Under the pieces are notes generated by a model. That model had not been told where the DNA came from and did not search any database. It worked only from the letters and a program-made list of their open reading frames with translations. Both the position numbers and the translations under genes were made by a program. Source: Saprospiraceae bacterium (GTDB lineage Bacteria > Bacteroidota > Bacteroidia > Chitinophagales > Saprospiraceae). From it: DNA of 64,000 nucleotides. Positions 9,401-18,651 of this stretch are shown one piece after another. Within the stretch, counting starts at the first letter, position 1; the number at the start of each line of letters is the position of its first letter. The stretch lies in assembly GCA_016710235.1 (NCBI GenBank), contig JADJLG010000001.1, positions 2,159,501 through 2,223,500 of the forward strand, read 5' to 3'.

Positions 9401-10270
9401 CCCGAATGGAAAAGTGCTTCCCCATGTATTGATTGTACTAAGATCAGGTATTTCTGTAAATTGATTGTGATCTGCTTTTAAACTGATTAATTTACTATTT
9501 CTGAGATCAGGGATGCTGCCGCTAAAACCATTGTCGTTTGCCCAAAAATGTCTCAGATTCACTAAAGAAGACATGCTGGAAGGAAGTTCTCCTTTGAAGC
9601 GGTTGTTTTGGATATATATTTCTGATAATAAGATCAGTTGGCCGATAGAAGAGGGGAGAGTCCCTTCGAATAAATTATTTGATAAATCTATATATGAAAG
9701 TTTTGATAGTCTTGAAATATTACTGTGGATAGTACCATAAAACGAATTTCTGGATAATGCCATTGAGTTTAAATTGGTTAAATTGTAAAAAACTAATGGA
9801 ATTTCCCCAGTCAATAAATTATGTCTTAGTGATATAGTTCTTAACTTGGATAGATTGCCAATGGTAGATGGTAAGATTCCTGCAAATAAATTGTCGTCCA
9901 AGATAAGGTCCTCTAGATTGCTTAAGCTGCCTATAGATGTGGGAATAGTTCCTGAAAGTTTATTATCATTGAAATTGAGATATCGAACATTTGTAAGATT
10001 CGATATCTCGTTTGGTAACGGTCCATTTAGGTTATTGCTATTGAGCACAAGAGAGCTTACGCAACCTGTCCCGTCCAGGCTTACTCCGTGCCAATTATTG
10101 ATGGATGTCTGTAAATTCCATTTGATGACCCAATTGGTTCCCTGAGTCTCAGTATAGAGTTTTACAAGGGTTAGTGAGTCTTGAAATCTGTTTGATTGTG
10201 GAGAAATAGCTAGAATACCTGTATTGCAAATTAAAAAAAATAAAAAAAATAACCCAATTCCTTTTTTCAT
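6446..10270 (-). CDS. Large secreted leucine-rich-repeat protein with Ig-like repeats and T9SS domain
   Basis: About 1,274 residues from the ATG at 10270, which gives a clean signal peptide (MKKGIGLFFLFFL...). An upstream ATG at 10297 would add nine residues. Residues ~75-270 hold roughly eight LRRs of the plant-specific type (L..L.L..N.L.G.IP..IG.L), for example 'NKLSGTIPTSIGSLSNLED'. The middle has repeated Ig/PKD-like strands ending in 'GxYxVTV' patterns and many paired cysteines. The final ~80 residues are a T9SS sorting domain ('IIPNPSSQFQTVTM' to 'HQKIIRYVQ'). It is probably a surface adhesin or binding protein; no enzyme motif is seen. It overlaps the next gene by 11 bp. Confidence 0.88.
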   Translation of the reverse strand: MKKGIGLFFLFFLICNTGILAISPQSNRFQDSLTLVKLYTETQGTNWVIKWNLQTSINNWHGVSLDGTGCVSSLVLNSNNLNGPLPNEISNLTNVRYLNFNDNKLSGTIPTSIGSLSNLEDLILDDNLFAGILPSTIGNLSKLRTISLRHNLLTGEIPLVFYNLTNLNSMALSRNSFYGTIHSNISRLSKLSYIDLSNNLFEGTLPSSIGQLILLSEIYIQNNRFKGELPSSMSSLVNLRHFWANDNGFSGSIPDLRNSKLISLKADHNQFTEIPDLSTINTWGSTFPFGLDIRYNKFTFEDLIPLRNFPSQYLYLYDPQDSIYIEKMIYIPQGSNYNIKLYTDPSIPDNNYKWFKDTSLVFISNHNEYQLIQVTEADEGIYSGVISNAIIPGFEIPISKSRVIITDPEKCNKPIAGTTCHTAASLCGTTELHNYCGNLGLKDTTIIHGYLCDSSLLLDNPRWISFVATADSMLFEIFPINCSSVVTEGNTFSGLQASISTGCDSNREVLYCMSDCSNDPFILGGNGFQIGERYFITLDGCAGSVCEYLIKVIEGNSVFRLTQPSAIQGDQAFCPDSASHLFSIKTIPGAEKYQWFVNDTFHALTLDSQIVIKNFASGIYQLKVRALNNCDTTLFSSILFQVFSKMEAKQLNISKEGKDSVFMVACEIQGGNPPYRIISGNGNIDSLTGEFYSQFILCNNGYRFVIADRRNCQLTIEGFESCGCGSFAGIIPNDTLQICEGSNFSTGAATQVMRDSGDVSAYILFSDTSDIPGSVVKYSTSGIFAYDPIAYRFDSIYYIAHVVSRPNHLGQINLLHPCVSISNYSHVVFRQKPIVSTGPNLIFCGYEGEINAFGNYTSGIWKILTGGNNLIIDSALMNLTKVFAKVYGTYTLQREVFNLFCSSQDDLQIVFRDSIETQITGYKFVCSGQTTSLDAGENFSEYSWSNGEKTRYATIAQPGDYCVTVVDENRCVAYACAHIDSSTAPFPVLRGPDSLCTRKEARITISQTFPQYIWNTFDTSSSLLIDSGGLYCVTVTATNGCKGTDCIYVETKQPGYAIVHDTACFDSEYFYLGKTYKVPGSYEVFLNKNNYNNCDSIVLLELSAFRKINIIDTIISPDLGSGNGSISVLATGGVSPLKYKWNTGQTTPFISQLIAGKYTLTITDGKACVIVLEFVVSLQTDNHEWLDRPSFKIIPNPSSQFQTVTMLTSAEPGTYEISIWDFTGKKLERQIIELNSANNQIPLGSLPEYGMFIIKLENINSKKSAHQKIIRYVQ

Positions 10271-10727
10271 ATGTTTCGTATTGACGATTGAATTCATACC
10301 AGTTACAAAATATTAAACAAAAAGCATTTACTACATGAAACACTTTTATATTTTAATCAGATTAATTGAGGTCGATGAGAGAAGCGTGGCTATGAATAAA
10401 TTTGCATAGTGTCAGCTGGTAAAACCTCTTTGTAAAATGTATTGAGCTGAGAGCCGTGCAGCCGGATTTGGTTAGTCATGGGCAATAAAAATAGGCTTTC
10501 CGGCTGAAATTTTCAAAAATATTTTATATGAACCGTAATAATATGTGTAAGTTATTCAGTCATTTTACTTTATACATTTAAACCCATTAAAAACAGCCAA
10601 TGCTTGTTTGGTTGAATAATTGAATGGTATAGTTCATTTGACTTTTCTTCATTTATTTCAAAAATAGATCTGAGCCAAGTTGGAATAGATTTGCCTTACT
10701 CTACTCTAACATTCTATTGGTCTGAAA

Positions 10728-10744
10728 CCGGTAAAAAGTACCGG
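10728..10744 (-). terminator. Weak hairpin after the PNGase F-like gene
   Basis: The inverted repeat CCGGTA-AAAAG-TACCGG lies 21 bp beyond the stop codon of the minus-strand gene. Only three T follow on the minus strand, so termination would be weak. The 10271-10727 gap between the two large secreted-protein genes is otherwise AT-rich, and I see no gene in it. Confidence 0.4.
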
Positions 10745-10764
10745 ATTTTATATTTTAGTCTATA

Positions 10765-13700
10765 TTATTCGACGATCAATTTTTTTATATATTCCTGAGC
10801 GCCTGATTTTATTTTTAACAGATAAAGACCTGGTCTCAGATTTTCTAATGAAATCGTTTCATTGAAGTCAGAATTTTGGTTGGATACTTTTTTATGAAAA
10901 ACCAAATTTCCAGTAGCATTCAATAATTCAATACTGGCTTGATTTAATTTGTTACTACTTATTTTCAAATCTACGTAAGCATGTGCTGGATTGGGAGAAA
11001 CGCTCAGCAAAAGCGGAATTTCTATGTCAGAGGCATCAGTTGTTTTTCGTATGACAAAGTCAAATTGGAACCCTTTTCCAAAGTCAGCTTTGAAGGATTG
11101 GATGGTTGCTAATGCAGTATTAATTCTTTTCTTGAATGCTACACTACCGTTGCCCAAATTGGGATAAAACCAAAATGACAATCCATCATCCGAGGCATCA
11201 ATGACTTCAAGAGTATAGCATCCATCCGGAAGCATTAAATTTTCTTGGGTAGTTGTAACAGCAGGTAGATTGTTTTTCTCAATAATTACTTGACCATTCA
11301 TATCCTTGATTCTAAAACTATTGTCTCTGGCAACATTATTTGTTCTCAATTCAAAAACAGGATCAAAGTCAAAAATCCTAACAAATTTAAATTTACTTAG
11401 CGCCAGATTATTGCGAGGATTATCGTCTTCTTTCTGATTTACTTTATCAATTTTAACCGTAAATAAGGAATCCGTTGACTTTGACCAGATTTCCATATTT
11501 TGGATTGGAAGTTCAATATTTTTTATTTCTAATGGTTTGATATTTCCAGAATAGCTGTATGTATAAGTTGTACCGGAGTTTGTATAATAACTGAAATCTA
11601 TAGTTGAAATATCAGTTGCTCCAAAATTCTTGATTTGTACCATGGGTTTACTGCAACTTGGATTAAATCGTTCGAATTCCACTCTTTCAGAATTAGGTCT
11701 TACAATAGATTCAATACCTGCATCAAGTGAATATGCTGATGGCCCGTAACTGACGAGTTGAGAAGAAATCAGATATTTGGCTGCATCTAAATTGGCTCCG
11801 TTCAGTCCATAGTCTATTTTGATAGCAGTTCCCGGATCACCCAAGTGACCGATTTGGAATTCATGAACGTCAGATGCTGCTCCTGGGCACCATCCTGCTC
11901 GATCAAATATCCATGTACCACCTTGCGGATAAATGGGGTTATCGGCACATTCTTTCCAAACTGTAAAATCAAATTTTTGGCTTGATTTGGAACCTATCAC
12001 ATTAAAAAAGTGTGATCTGCTCGTGAATTCACCATTTTGTTCATGCCCTGTTATAGTAGATCTGATTTTAAAAGAATTTGCCCTATTGTCAAGGACCAAA
12101 TTCCTTTGTTCCATTACCTTGCTAGATATGATATCCGGAAACCATGCGAGTTGAAAAGCATATATGTTTTGAATTTCTTTTACTTCTCTTGCCGGTTTGC
12201 CTTTGATAAACTGAAATTTTATATCAAGTTCTTCCTGATTTTCTCCCCCGTTTTCAATACTTAGGCGTTTAGAATTTCTGAGAATTGGCGCATAATCACT
12301 GACATCAAATACAAAGGTTTTACCTTCTTTGCCTAGGTCGAGATTATTGCCATATGGTGTTACAAGAGAAAGTAATTCAAATTTTGCAGGTGAAAATCTT
12401 TGATATCGAATATCTTTTTGCGTGAAAATCCCATCATAGTTTGTTGTCTTAAAATCGACGATCATTCCTGATTCATCTTTTACTAAAAGATCACCCCCAG
12501 GATAAACGATATATCTGTTTACAATTTTTGGTGCACCTTTTTCAATCTCAAATTCAGTGACAGGTATTTTCATCATTGGAATCTCTTCCACTGCATTGAT
12601 ATCTTCCACTTTATATCCTATAAGAGTGCCTTGTACAAATGTCGTAACCGGAAGCTCTGAAATACTACTATAACCTGAAATTCGGTTTCGACCTGTTTCT
12701 TTATACCAGTTGATAAAATCTGAATTTTGAATGGTTGCAGGATTTGGAGCCACATCTGTTATAGTCTGATTTGAATTTTGGTTCATGGGATAATAATAGA
12801 GTAGGGAATTATAATATGGATGATTTGTATTGCCGGGATCAAGAATCCAATCTTGGATTGTGCTGGAATCAATTTCCTTATTCCAAATACTCAGGTGGCT
12901 GACTCTGCCATAATATGAAAGCTGATTATCTATATTAGATAATAAATTCATTCTGTCTACCGAGATGGGTTTTGTTTTCCCGGTTCCGGTATGCCACAGC
13001 GAACCATTTTTATAAATATTCATGATTCCGGTGCGCGCATTTTTTGTAAAAGTCCAATTTGTCCATTGACCACTGAATTCTGATGATGAAGATGCTTTTT
13101 CAATTCTGTCATAGGATCCACCTGAATACCCACAATCCCAATAAATTGAACTGTTACTCCATGGTAAGTGAATATTGATCTGACGATTATTTTGCTTGTC
13201 CACAGCTTCGAGAAAACTCGTATTGACAGGTAGGGTATTCCGATCTCCATTCGCCCAGAACGATATGCTTATCTCGTCAGCTACTGAGCTCATTTTTTGA
13301 GGAGGAAGATTCAGTCCAAACATTCCTGTTTGCGCTACACTCCATGTATCTTCTATGGATCCAATAGCTAGATTTTGAGCGTTAAATGCCTCTATTTCTG
13401 GAGTAGAGTTGTTTTTATTGAGGTTAAAACTTAACTCCAGTTGAATATTTGAAACTCCATCCCAATTAAATTCTTTATGGAAAATTAGAGTATTACTACC
13501 AGCAATGAAATCTGTATTTTTGAAGTACACCTCAGTAGCAGAATTAAAATCTGCATTTGTCGGGTCAAGCTCATCATCATTTGTATTTTTCAAATTTATT
13601 TTTAAAAATGATAATGTTCCGGGTTTGCTTGCATTCCATTTAAGTGCCAGCATTTTACCAGGTTTCAATCCTCCATTGATAAGATCTACAGCTTTAAATA

Positions 13701-14187
13701 AATAGAAATATCGACCATCTTTATCCTTAAAACTGATATCAGAATTTTTTATACCAATTGTCGCGTTGATAGCATTGGACAACGATGAGTAACTTGCATT
13801 TTTTTGGACATATTGAGCGCAATTATATGTAGCCGAGTTGGAGTAATAAAAATCAGATTCTGTATAATTGGGAATAATATATTTTTTTTGGTTAGCAAGC
13901 ACTGAGTCAAATCTTGTTGTATCTGTGATGAAGGTGTTGCAGCTGTAATCCCACTCCCTACACCCAATACTACCTACTCCTACTGCAGCGTCATGGCATC
14001 GCATATTGTAGATCAAATTAATTCTCTCAATTTCTGAAGTTGGAATATCCGGAAAAGAGAACCAGGCATTCCTAGACACAGAATCCCAGGTAAATGTTTG
14101 AACTGTAATTGTATCTTGGGCATTCAATTTGAATCCTAAAGAAATAGAGAATACAGTATAAATAATAGCAAATAAATAACGAACCAT
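10765..14187 (-). CDS. Secreted peptide-N-glycosidase F-like protein with LamG insert and T9SS domain
   Basis: About 1,140 residues from the ATG at 14187, which begins a clear signal peptide (MVRYLFAIIYTVF...LNAQ). The ORF extends 33 bp upstream. PNGase F family marks are 'RCHDAAVGVGSIGCREWDY' near the N-terminus and 'GGTWIFDRAGWCPGAASDVHE' at ~745-770, the region of the two-beta-barrel glycosidase core. Between them (~290-490) lies a LamG/concanavalin-like module ('EISISFWANG', 'WTNWTFTKN', 'RMNLLSN'). The C-terminus is a T9SS sorting domain ('SVSPNPAHAYVDLKI' to 'QEYIKKLIVE'). By family it may cleave N-glycans from asparagine, but I cannot verify all catalytic residues. A nutritional or glycoprotein-processing role is inference. 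Confidence 0.8.
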   Translation of the reverse strand: MVRYLFAIIYTVFSISLGFKLNAQDTITVQTFTWDSVSRNAWFSFPDIPTSEIERINLIYNMRCHDAAVGVGSIGCREWDYSCNTFITDTTRFDSVLANQKKYIIPNYTESDFYYSNSATYNCAQYVQKNASYSSLSNAINATIGIKNSDISFKDKDGRYFYLFKAVDLINGGLKPGKMLALKWNASKPGTLSFLKINLKNTNDDELDPTNADFNSATEVYFKNTDFIAGSNTLIFHKEFNWDGVSNIQLELSFNLNKNNSTPEIEAFNAQNLAIGSIEDTWSVAQTGMFGLNLPPQKMSSVADEISISFWANGDRNTLPVNTSFLEAVDKQNNRQINIHLPWSNSSIYWDCGYSGGSYDRIEKASSSSEFSGQWTNWTFTKNARTGIMNIYKNGSLWHTGTGKTKPISVDRMNLLSNIDNQLSYYGRVSHLSIWNKEIDSSTIQDWILDPGNTNHPYYNSLLYYYPMNQNSNQTITDVAPNPATIQNSDFINWYKETGRNRISGYSSISELPVTTFVQGTLIGYKVEDINAVEEIPMMKIPVTEFEIEKGAPKIVNRYIVYPGGDLLVKDESGMIVDFKTTNYDGIFTQKDIRYQRFSPAKFELLSLVTPYGNNLDLGKEGKTFVFDVSDYAPILRNSKRLSIENGGENQEELDIKFQFIKGKPAREVKEIQNIYAFQLAWFPDIISSKVMEQRNLVLDNRANSFKIRSTITGHEQNGEFTSRSHFFNVIGSKSSQKFDFTVWKECADNPIYPQGGTWIFDRAGWCPGAASDVHEFQIGHLGDPGTAIKIDYGLNGANLDAAKYLISSQLVSYGPSAYSLDAGIESIVRPNSERVEFERFNPSCSKPMVQIKNFGATDISTIDFSYYTNSGTTYTYSYSGNIKPLEIKNIELPIQNMEIWSKSTDSLFTVKIDKVNQKEDDNPRNNLALSKFKFVRIFDFDPVFELRTNNVARDNSFRIKDMNGQVIIEKNNLPAVTTTQENLMLPDGCYTLEVIDASDDGLSFWFYPNLGNGSVAFKKRINTALATIQSFKADFGKGFQFDFVIRKTTDASDIEIPLLLSVSPNPAHAYVDLKISSNKLNQASIELLNATGNLVFHKKVSNQNSDFNETISLENLRPGLYLLKIKSGAQEYIKKLIVE

Positions 14188-14396
14188 GGCAATAGAATAT
14201 GATAATGAATGAATACCCATACCGAATTGGGTGTGGGTATTGTAAAGATAGATTAAAACTTTATAACTGCAAAAAGTATTTCATTGATTATATTAAAAAA
14301 TATTACCGAAAACCGAGCTTTAGTTGAAAGGATTGATGGAACTATTCTTCACTACTCGATTTGATTTGTAACGATTCTTAAGAGGAGGAGTAGTCA

Positions 14397-16817
14397 TTAT
14401 CTATTGGCAATCAACAGCCTTATCGTGGATATTTCATTGCTACTGTTTATCAAAGTGACATAATACAAGCCGGGAGTCAGCCTTTCTGTATCTCTGATTA
14501 AAGCCGATAATCCCACAATCTCCCGATATTGTCCGGTTGAAAGTGTAAGTTTTGCATAAACGGGTATTTTATCTTCATCAAGACGTAGCAGAAAATTTTT
14601 AAACTCAACCGAGTTGAGGCACTGATTTTGTTTCAGAAATATAGGTATTGGAGAGTCATTGGATCCTGTATTTTTTGCCAATATTGTAAACTTTTTGATA
14701 CATCCAATACTGTCATAGACCTCTATGGAATATGATCCTTCTTGAGCTACAGTTATCGAGTTAGTAGTTTCACCTGTTTCCCATTTAAATTGCAATGAAC
14801 CTATTCCTCCTGAAAAATAGGGATGTATCAGAAATCTATTGTCTGGCTGTGGGAGAATACCGGTAGAATCCAGTTTAATTTCTGGTGGTATCCGCAAATG
14901 CAATCGGATCACACTGTCGCATCCAGATTTAGTCGTCAGTTTGAAATCATATAAGCCACTATCCGTTAGAAAGAAATTTGCAATAAAAAATGAGTCTCCT
15001 GAACACAGGAAATCACTACGATCAATCTTATATGACTCTTTTTCGTTGATAGTGATACATTCAGTATCTGCACAACCGGCAAGGGTTCTGACCGTGAGAC
15101 AGTATTCACCCGGCTTCTGCACAAAAATTCTTGCGCTTGTATCCTGAGTATTCCAAAAGTAACTATTTGCAATTTGTGAAGATTCAAGTTGAATACTATC
15201 ACCGCTACAGAAGCTGTTGGCACCTTTAATACCTGCAACTGGCTTCGGATATTCAGCTACAAACCAACAATTACTGCCTATGCAACCTAATTGATCAGTC
15301 ACTTCGACGCAGTAATTTCCGCCTTGTGTAATGATAGTATAACTCGATGTATCACCGGTACTCCATTTATAATTTTTGTAAGTTTTTCCTGTTTCAATGA
15401 GATATGATTGATCAGGACAAATTTTATTTACACCAAATATTTCTGGTTTATAATATTTTCCATCAGTTTTGAGAAATACAGAGTCGACAAAATTGCAGGT
15501 TGAATTATAAATTACCTCATATCTGATCCAGCGACTTTTACCAAATTTAAATACTGGGTTCAAAGTATTTTGATTGCCTTCATCCCAATTAATTTTCAAT
15601 TGTGGTAAAAATGTATCCAATTCTGATGAGAAAATTGGTTCCACAAAGATGAAATCATGACTACAAGAATAAATTGTATCTCCAATTGCATCAGCGATTT
15701 CATCATGAAGGAAAAGGGGTTCTGTTTTTTCAATCTGATTGCAATGGTGAATATCCTGAATCACACGATAGTTGATGGTATCAGAGTTTGTTTTATTGGA
15801 GCATAGCAAATTGTATAATGATATCGTATCAGGGGATTTAAATATTTCAATTCGCTGTTGGTAAAGAGTAGTACAATATTGATTAGAGTCAGAAAAAGAT
15901 TTAGAATACAGTCTAGTACCTGAAGTATTGATCGTGTCACCAAACCATACAAAAGGCAAGTTTTCAAAACAAATGGCAGTATCATTCAGCACAGTTCTTT
16001 GTTGAGAACGCACAAAATATTTTTTGCAGATCTGCTTGTAGAAACACGCTTCAGTTTGACTTTCTTCTCCTGACCATACATCAAGGCATACATTTATTAC
16101 GCCTGTGTCTTTTAAGCTGAAATTGACCTTGGACGTTTTGGATATGAGCTTATTCTGGATATTCCATTTTTGATTCAAATGGCAAGATTCGTAATTCGTT
16201 ATATAAGAGAAAATCACCTCCTCTCCTTGGCACAATGTATCACTCTGGTGAGAACTTACAATTTCAAAACTATCCGGATATATTGGTTTGTGAATATCCT
16301 TGGCTATTAAGTCAAATCGACAATAATCTGCATTACAACCATCTACTGCCAAATAATACGTTTTGCATGGATACAAGCCGGTGATTTGGATATTGTGAGA
16401 GCCTTCTGAAAGACAGATGGTTCTGCAGTAGAAAGCCTCTTTTGCCTGATCCCCTTCGTAAATTGCAAATTGTATACCTTGTCCGCTACTGCAATGCGAA
16501 ACATTCAAAGTGAAGTCTATATTATTTTGGTGTGGGATAAACCTCCACCACCATGCGTTCTCAACCTTTCCACCTTGAGGGCAAAGAAAATGAAGGCCGG
16601 CATTGTCCTCATTTGGGTTTGTCGTACACTTGAGCTGATTTAACATATCTAAATCGCAAAAAATGAATGCTTCTACAGGATTTGAATTTCCCGGAATGTT
16701 GCATTGAGAATATCCAATTTCTATTTGACTCAAAAATACCAATATCGCGAGGATAACTTTTACCGAAACCTCCCTATAATATTTAATTGCTTGGTATCTT
16801 AAATCATTCAATTTCAT
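14397..16817 (-). CDS. Secreted Ig-repeat surface protein with divergent T9SS-like C-terminus
   Basis: An 806-residue protein with an N-terminal signal segment (~18-38, ending IGYSQ). Next comes a ~150-residue module of the type found at the head of many Bacteroidota surface proteins ('WWWRFIPHQNNIDFTLNVS', 'CKTYYLAVDGC'). It is followed by several Ig/PKD-like repeats with the signature 'YKWSTGDTSSYTIITQGGNY' and 'SYFWNTQDTS', each with a Cys pair. The last ~75 residues resemble a T9SS domain ('KLTLSTGQYREI', 'LTPGLYYVTLINSSNE') but lack the usual NP entry motif. No catalytic motif is seen; adhesion or structure is the best guess. Confidence 0.75.
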   Translation of the reverse strand: MKLNDLRYQAIKYYREVSVKVILAILVFLSQIEIGYSQCNIPGNSNPVEAFIFCDLDMLNQLKCTTNPNEDNAGLHFLCPQGGKVENAWWWRFIPHQNNIDFTLNVSHCSSGQGIQFAIYEGDQAKEAFYCRTICLSEGSHNIQITGLYPCKTYYLAVDGCNADYCRFDLIAKDIHKPIYPDSFEIVSSHQSDTLCQGEEVIFSYITNYESCHLNQKWNIQNKLISKTSKVNFSLKDTGVINVCLDVWSGEESQTEACFYKQICKKYFVRSQQRTVLNDTAICFENLPFVWFGDTINTSGTRLYSKSFSDSNQYCTTLYQQRIEIFKSPDTISLYNLLCSNKTNSDTINYRVIQDIHHCNQIEKTEPLFLHDEIADAIGDTIYSCSHDFIFVEPIFSSELDTFLPQLKINWDEGNQNTLNPVFKFGKSRWIRYEVIYNSTCNFVDSVFLKTDGKYYKPEIFGVNKICPDQSYLIETGKTYKNYKWSTGDTSSYTIITQGGNYCVEVTDQLGCIGSNCWFVAEYPKPVAGIKGANSFCSGDSIQLESSQIANSYFWNTQDTSARIFVQKPGEYCLTVRTLAGCADTECITINEKESYKIDRSDFLCSGDSFFIANFFLTDSGLYDFKLTTKSGCDSVIRLHLRIPPEIKLDSTGILPQPDNRFLIHPYFSGGIGSLQFKWETGETTNSITVAQEGSYSIEVYDSIGCIKKFTILAKNTGSNDSPIPIFLKQNQCLNSVEFKNFLLRLDEDKIPVYAKLTLSTGQYREIVGLSALIRDTERLTPGLYYVTLINSSNEISTIRLLIANR

Positions 16818-16938
16818 ATTCAGTCTATTAAATACACTCTCTCATCGATATAAAATATGCTTTTAGTCTTTTGCAATTCGTGTTCCAATTTTGAAATATG
16901 CAACAATTCATTTTAACAAGCTAATTTTTCGTGTTCAT

Positions 16939-17934
16939 TCATGGCCAAATATTAACTTCTGGTTGCAATGTGATTCCGTATTTCTCCATGATATCAGTCT
17001 GAATGTCTCTGGCAAGATTCAAAATATCCGATCCACTGGCTTTGCCATAGTTCACTAGTACAAGAGCTTGATTATAATGACACCCTACATCTCCTCTGCG
17101 GTATCCTTTCCATCCTGATTTTTCAATTAGCCAAGCTGCGGGCACTTTTACATTTCCATCTGCTTGTGGATAGTAAGGCATGTCGTGGTGCCGGATGAGG
17201 TTGAATTCTTCTAAACTAAGTACAGGATTTTTGAAGAAACTCCCCGCATTGCCCAGATTTTTTGGATCAGGTAGTTTTGATTGCCTGATTTTGATGACTG
17301 TTTTTGAAATATCTATTGGTGTGGGATTTGTGATTCCTTGCTTCAATAATTCCTCTTTAATGCTTCCGTACTCACTGCGGATCAATGTTGGATTTTTACT
17401 TAATTTTAAGTTGATGGAAGTAATGAATACTTTAGACTTCAATTCATTTTTAAAAATACTATCCCTATATCCGAATTTACATTCTGTTTTTGTAAAGGTT
17501 TGTGTTTTACCTTCTTCAAAATCGACTACCTCGACTGAATCTACAACATCTTTGAGTTCTACGCCATAGGCACCAATATTTTGAATGGGTGCAGCACCAC
17601 AGCTTCCTGGTATCAGACTTAGATTCTCTATTCCATAAAATCCTTTGGACAGCGACCACTCAACAAATTGATGCCAGTTTTCACCTGAAAATACTTTGAT
17701 GAATGCACTTTCATCTTTTTCTTCTAGCAGCTGTATACCTTTTAATGTATTGTGTAGAATATCTTGTTCGACATCTTGGGTAAAAAGTATATTACTACCA
17801 CCTCCTAATACTAATGGAGTATTTTTCAATGTCGGTACAATTTCTTTGAGCTGGGCGATTGATTTGATTTCAATGAGATTTTGGCAATGTGCTTCAATGC
17901 CAAAAGTGTTTAGATTTTTTAGAGAAAATCGCAA
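16939..17934 (-). CDS. murB: UDP-N-acetylenolpyruvoylglucosamine reductase
   Basis: A 331-residue FAD/NADPH enzyme that reduces UDP-GlcNAc-enolpyruvate to UDP-MurNAc, the second committed step of peptidoglycan precursor synthesis in the cytoplasm. The N-terminus shows 'NTFGIEAHC' and the FAD loop 'LVLGGGSNILF', then 'IPGSCGAAPIQNIGAYGVE'. 'GNAGSFFKNP' carries the proton-donor serine, and 'LQPEVNIW' carries the conserved C-terminal glutamate. Length and the 'CKFGYRDSIFK' segment fit the type I (E. coli-like) form. It lies outside the dcw cluster that holds the other mur genes at 58.5-64 kb. The next gene upstream ends 14 bp before its ATG, so cotranscription is likely. Confidence 0.95.
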   Translation of the reverse strand: MRFSLKNLNTFGIEAHCQNLIEIKSIAQLKEIVPTLKNTPLVLGGGSNILFTQDVEQDILHNTLKGIQLLEEKDESAFIKVFSGENWHQFVEWSLSKGFYGIENLSLIPGSCGAAPIQNIGAYGVELKDVVDSVEVVDFEEGKTQTFTKTECKFGYRDSIFKNELKSKVFITSINLKLSKNPTLIRSEYGSIKEELLKQGITNPTPIDISKTVIKIRQSKLPDPKNLGNAGSFFKNPVLSLEEFNLIRHHDMPYYPQADGNVKVPAAWLIEKSGWKGYRRGDVGCHYNQALVLVNYGKASGSDILNLARDIQTDIMEKYGITLQPEVNIWP

Positions 17935-17948
17935 TGTAAAAAATTTAA

Positions 17949-18593
17949 TTAAATGGATCTGGGTTCGATAATAGTTGCCTGTTTTTGATTTTTAGGACCT
18001 GACAAATCCAGGAAAAAATAAAAACCTGTATTGACGCTGGTCGCCTGCAATTTACCAAACCCCACTCTTACAAAGTAACTCGTTTGAAAGCCTCTTACAC
18101 CGCCCCCAATTGCAATCTCACCGATATAAGTTGGAAAAATCTTTCTTTCAAGATCTTTATAATCTTCGGTAAGGTAAAATAATTCAGTTTTTTGGTATTG
18201 AATTCCACCACCTAAGCTCCAACCTACCAATTTCGTTTTTGAAAATCCACTTACTGCGCCAAAATTCATTTTTAACAATAGTGGAAAAGCAACTGCTCCC
18301 AATCCTTTAAAGTGGTTGACATCCAAAGCAAAAAATTGTAGATCTGCACCTGCTTCCGCAGAAATTGAAAAATTATCTTTACCCACTAAAAGTCTTGTTC
18401 CGATAGGAACTGAAGAAAGAGCGCTGCCTGAGCTCAATCCGGCTTCACATTCTCTTGCTGACGACCTGGGATTTTTGTACCAGCAATACAGGTCGAAACC
18501 AGTGTAAAACTGTGTTTTAAACTTGAGCTGTGCATGAATTGAGCCAGTCCCCAGGCACAGTAAAGCAATCAAAATTTTCAGATACCTAAGCAT
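17949..18593 (-). CDS. Predicted outer-membrane beta-barrel-type protein, unknown function
   Basis: A 214-residue protein with a signal peptide (MLRYLKILIALLCLGTGSIHAQ). It has alternating amphipathic, glycine- and aromatic-rich strands such as 'NFSISAEAGADLQFFAL', 'GWSLGGGIQY' and 'YFVRVGFGKLQ', which suggests a small porin-like barrel. I do not recognise a named family. It sits between the ABC exporter gene and murB on the same strand, 14 bp from murB. Length and strand pattern resemble the OmpW/OmpA-barrel size class, but this is inference. Confidence 0.65.
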   Translation of the reverse strand: MLRYLKILIALLCLGTGSIHAQLKFKTQFYTGFDLYCWYKNPRSSARECEAGLSSGSALSSVPIGTRLLVGKDNFSISAEAGADLQFFALDVNHFKGLGAVAFPLLLKMNFGAVSGFSKTKLVGWSLGGGIQYQKTELFYLTEDYKDLERKIFPTYIGEIAIGGGVRGFQTSYFVRVGFGKLQATSVNTGFYFFLDLSGPKNQKQATIIEPRSI

Positions 18594-18651
18594 TTCTTAT
18601 TGTTTGGTCTGCAATTTACATTGCTTTTTGTGTCTCTACAAAAATAAAAGA

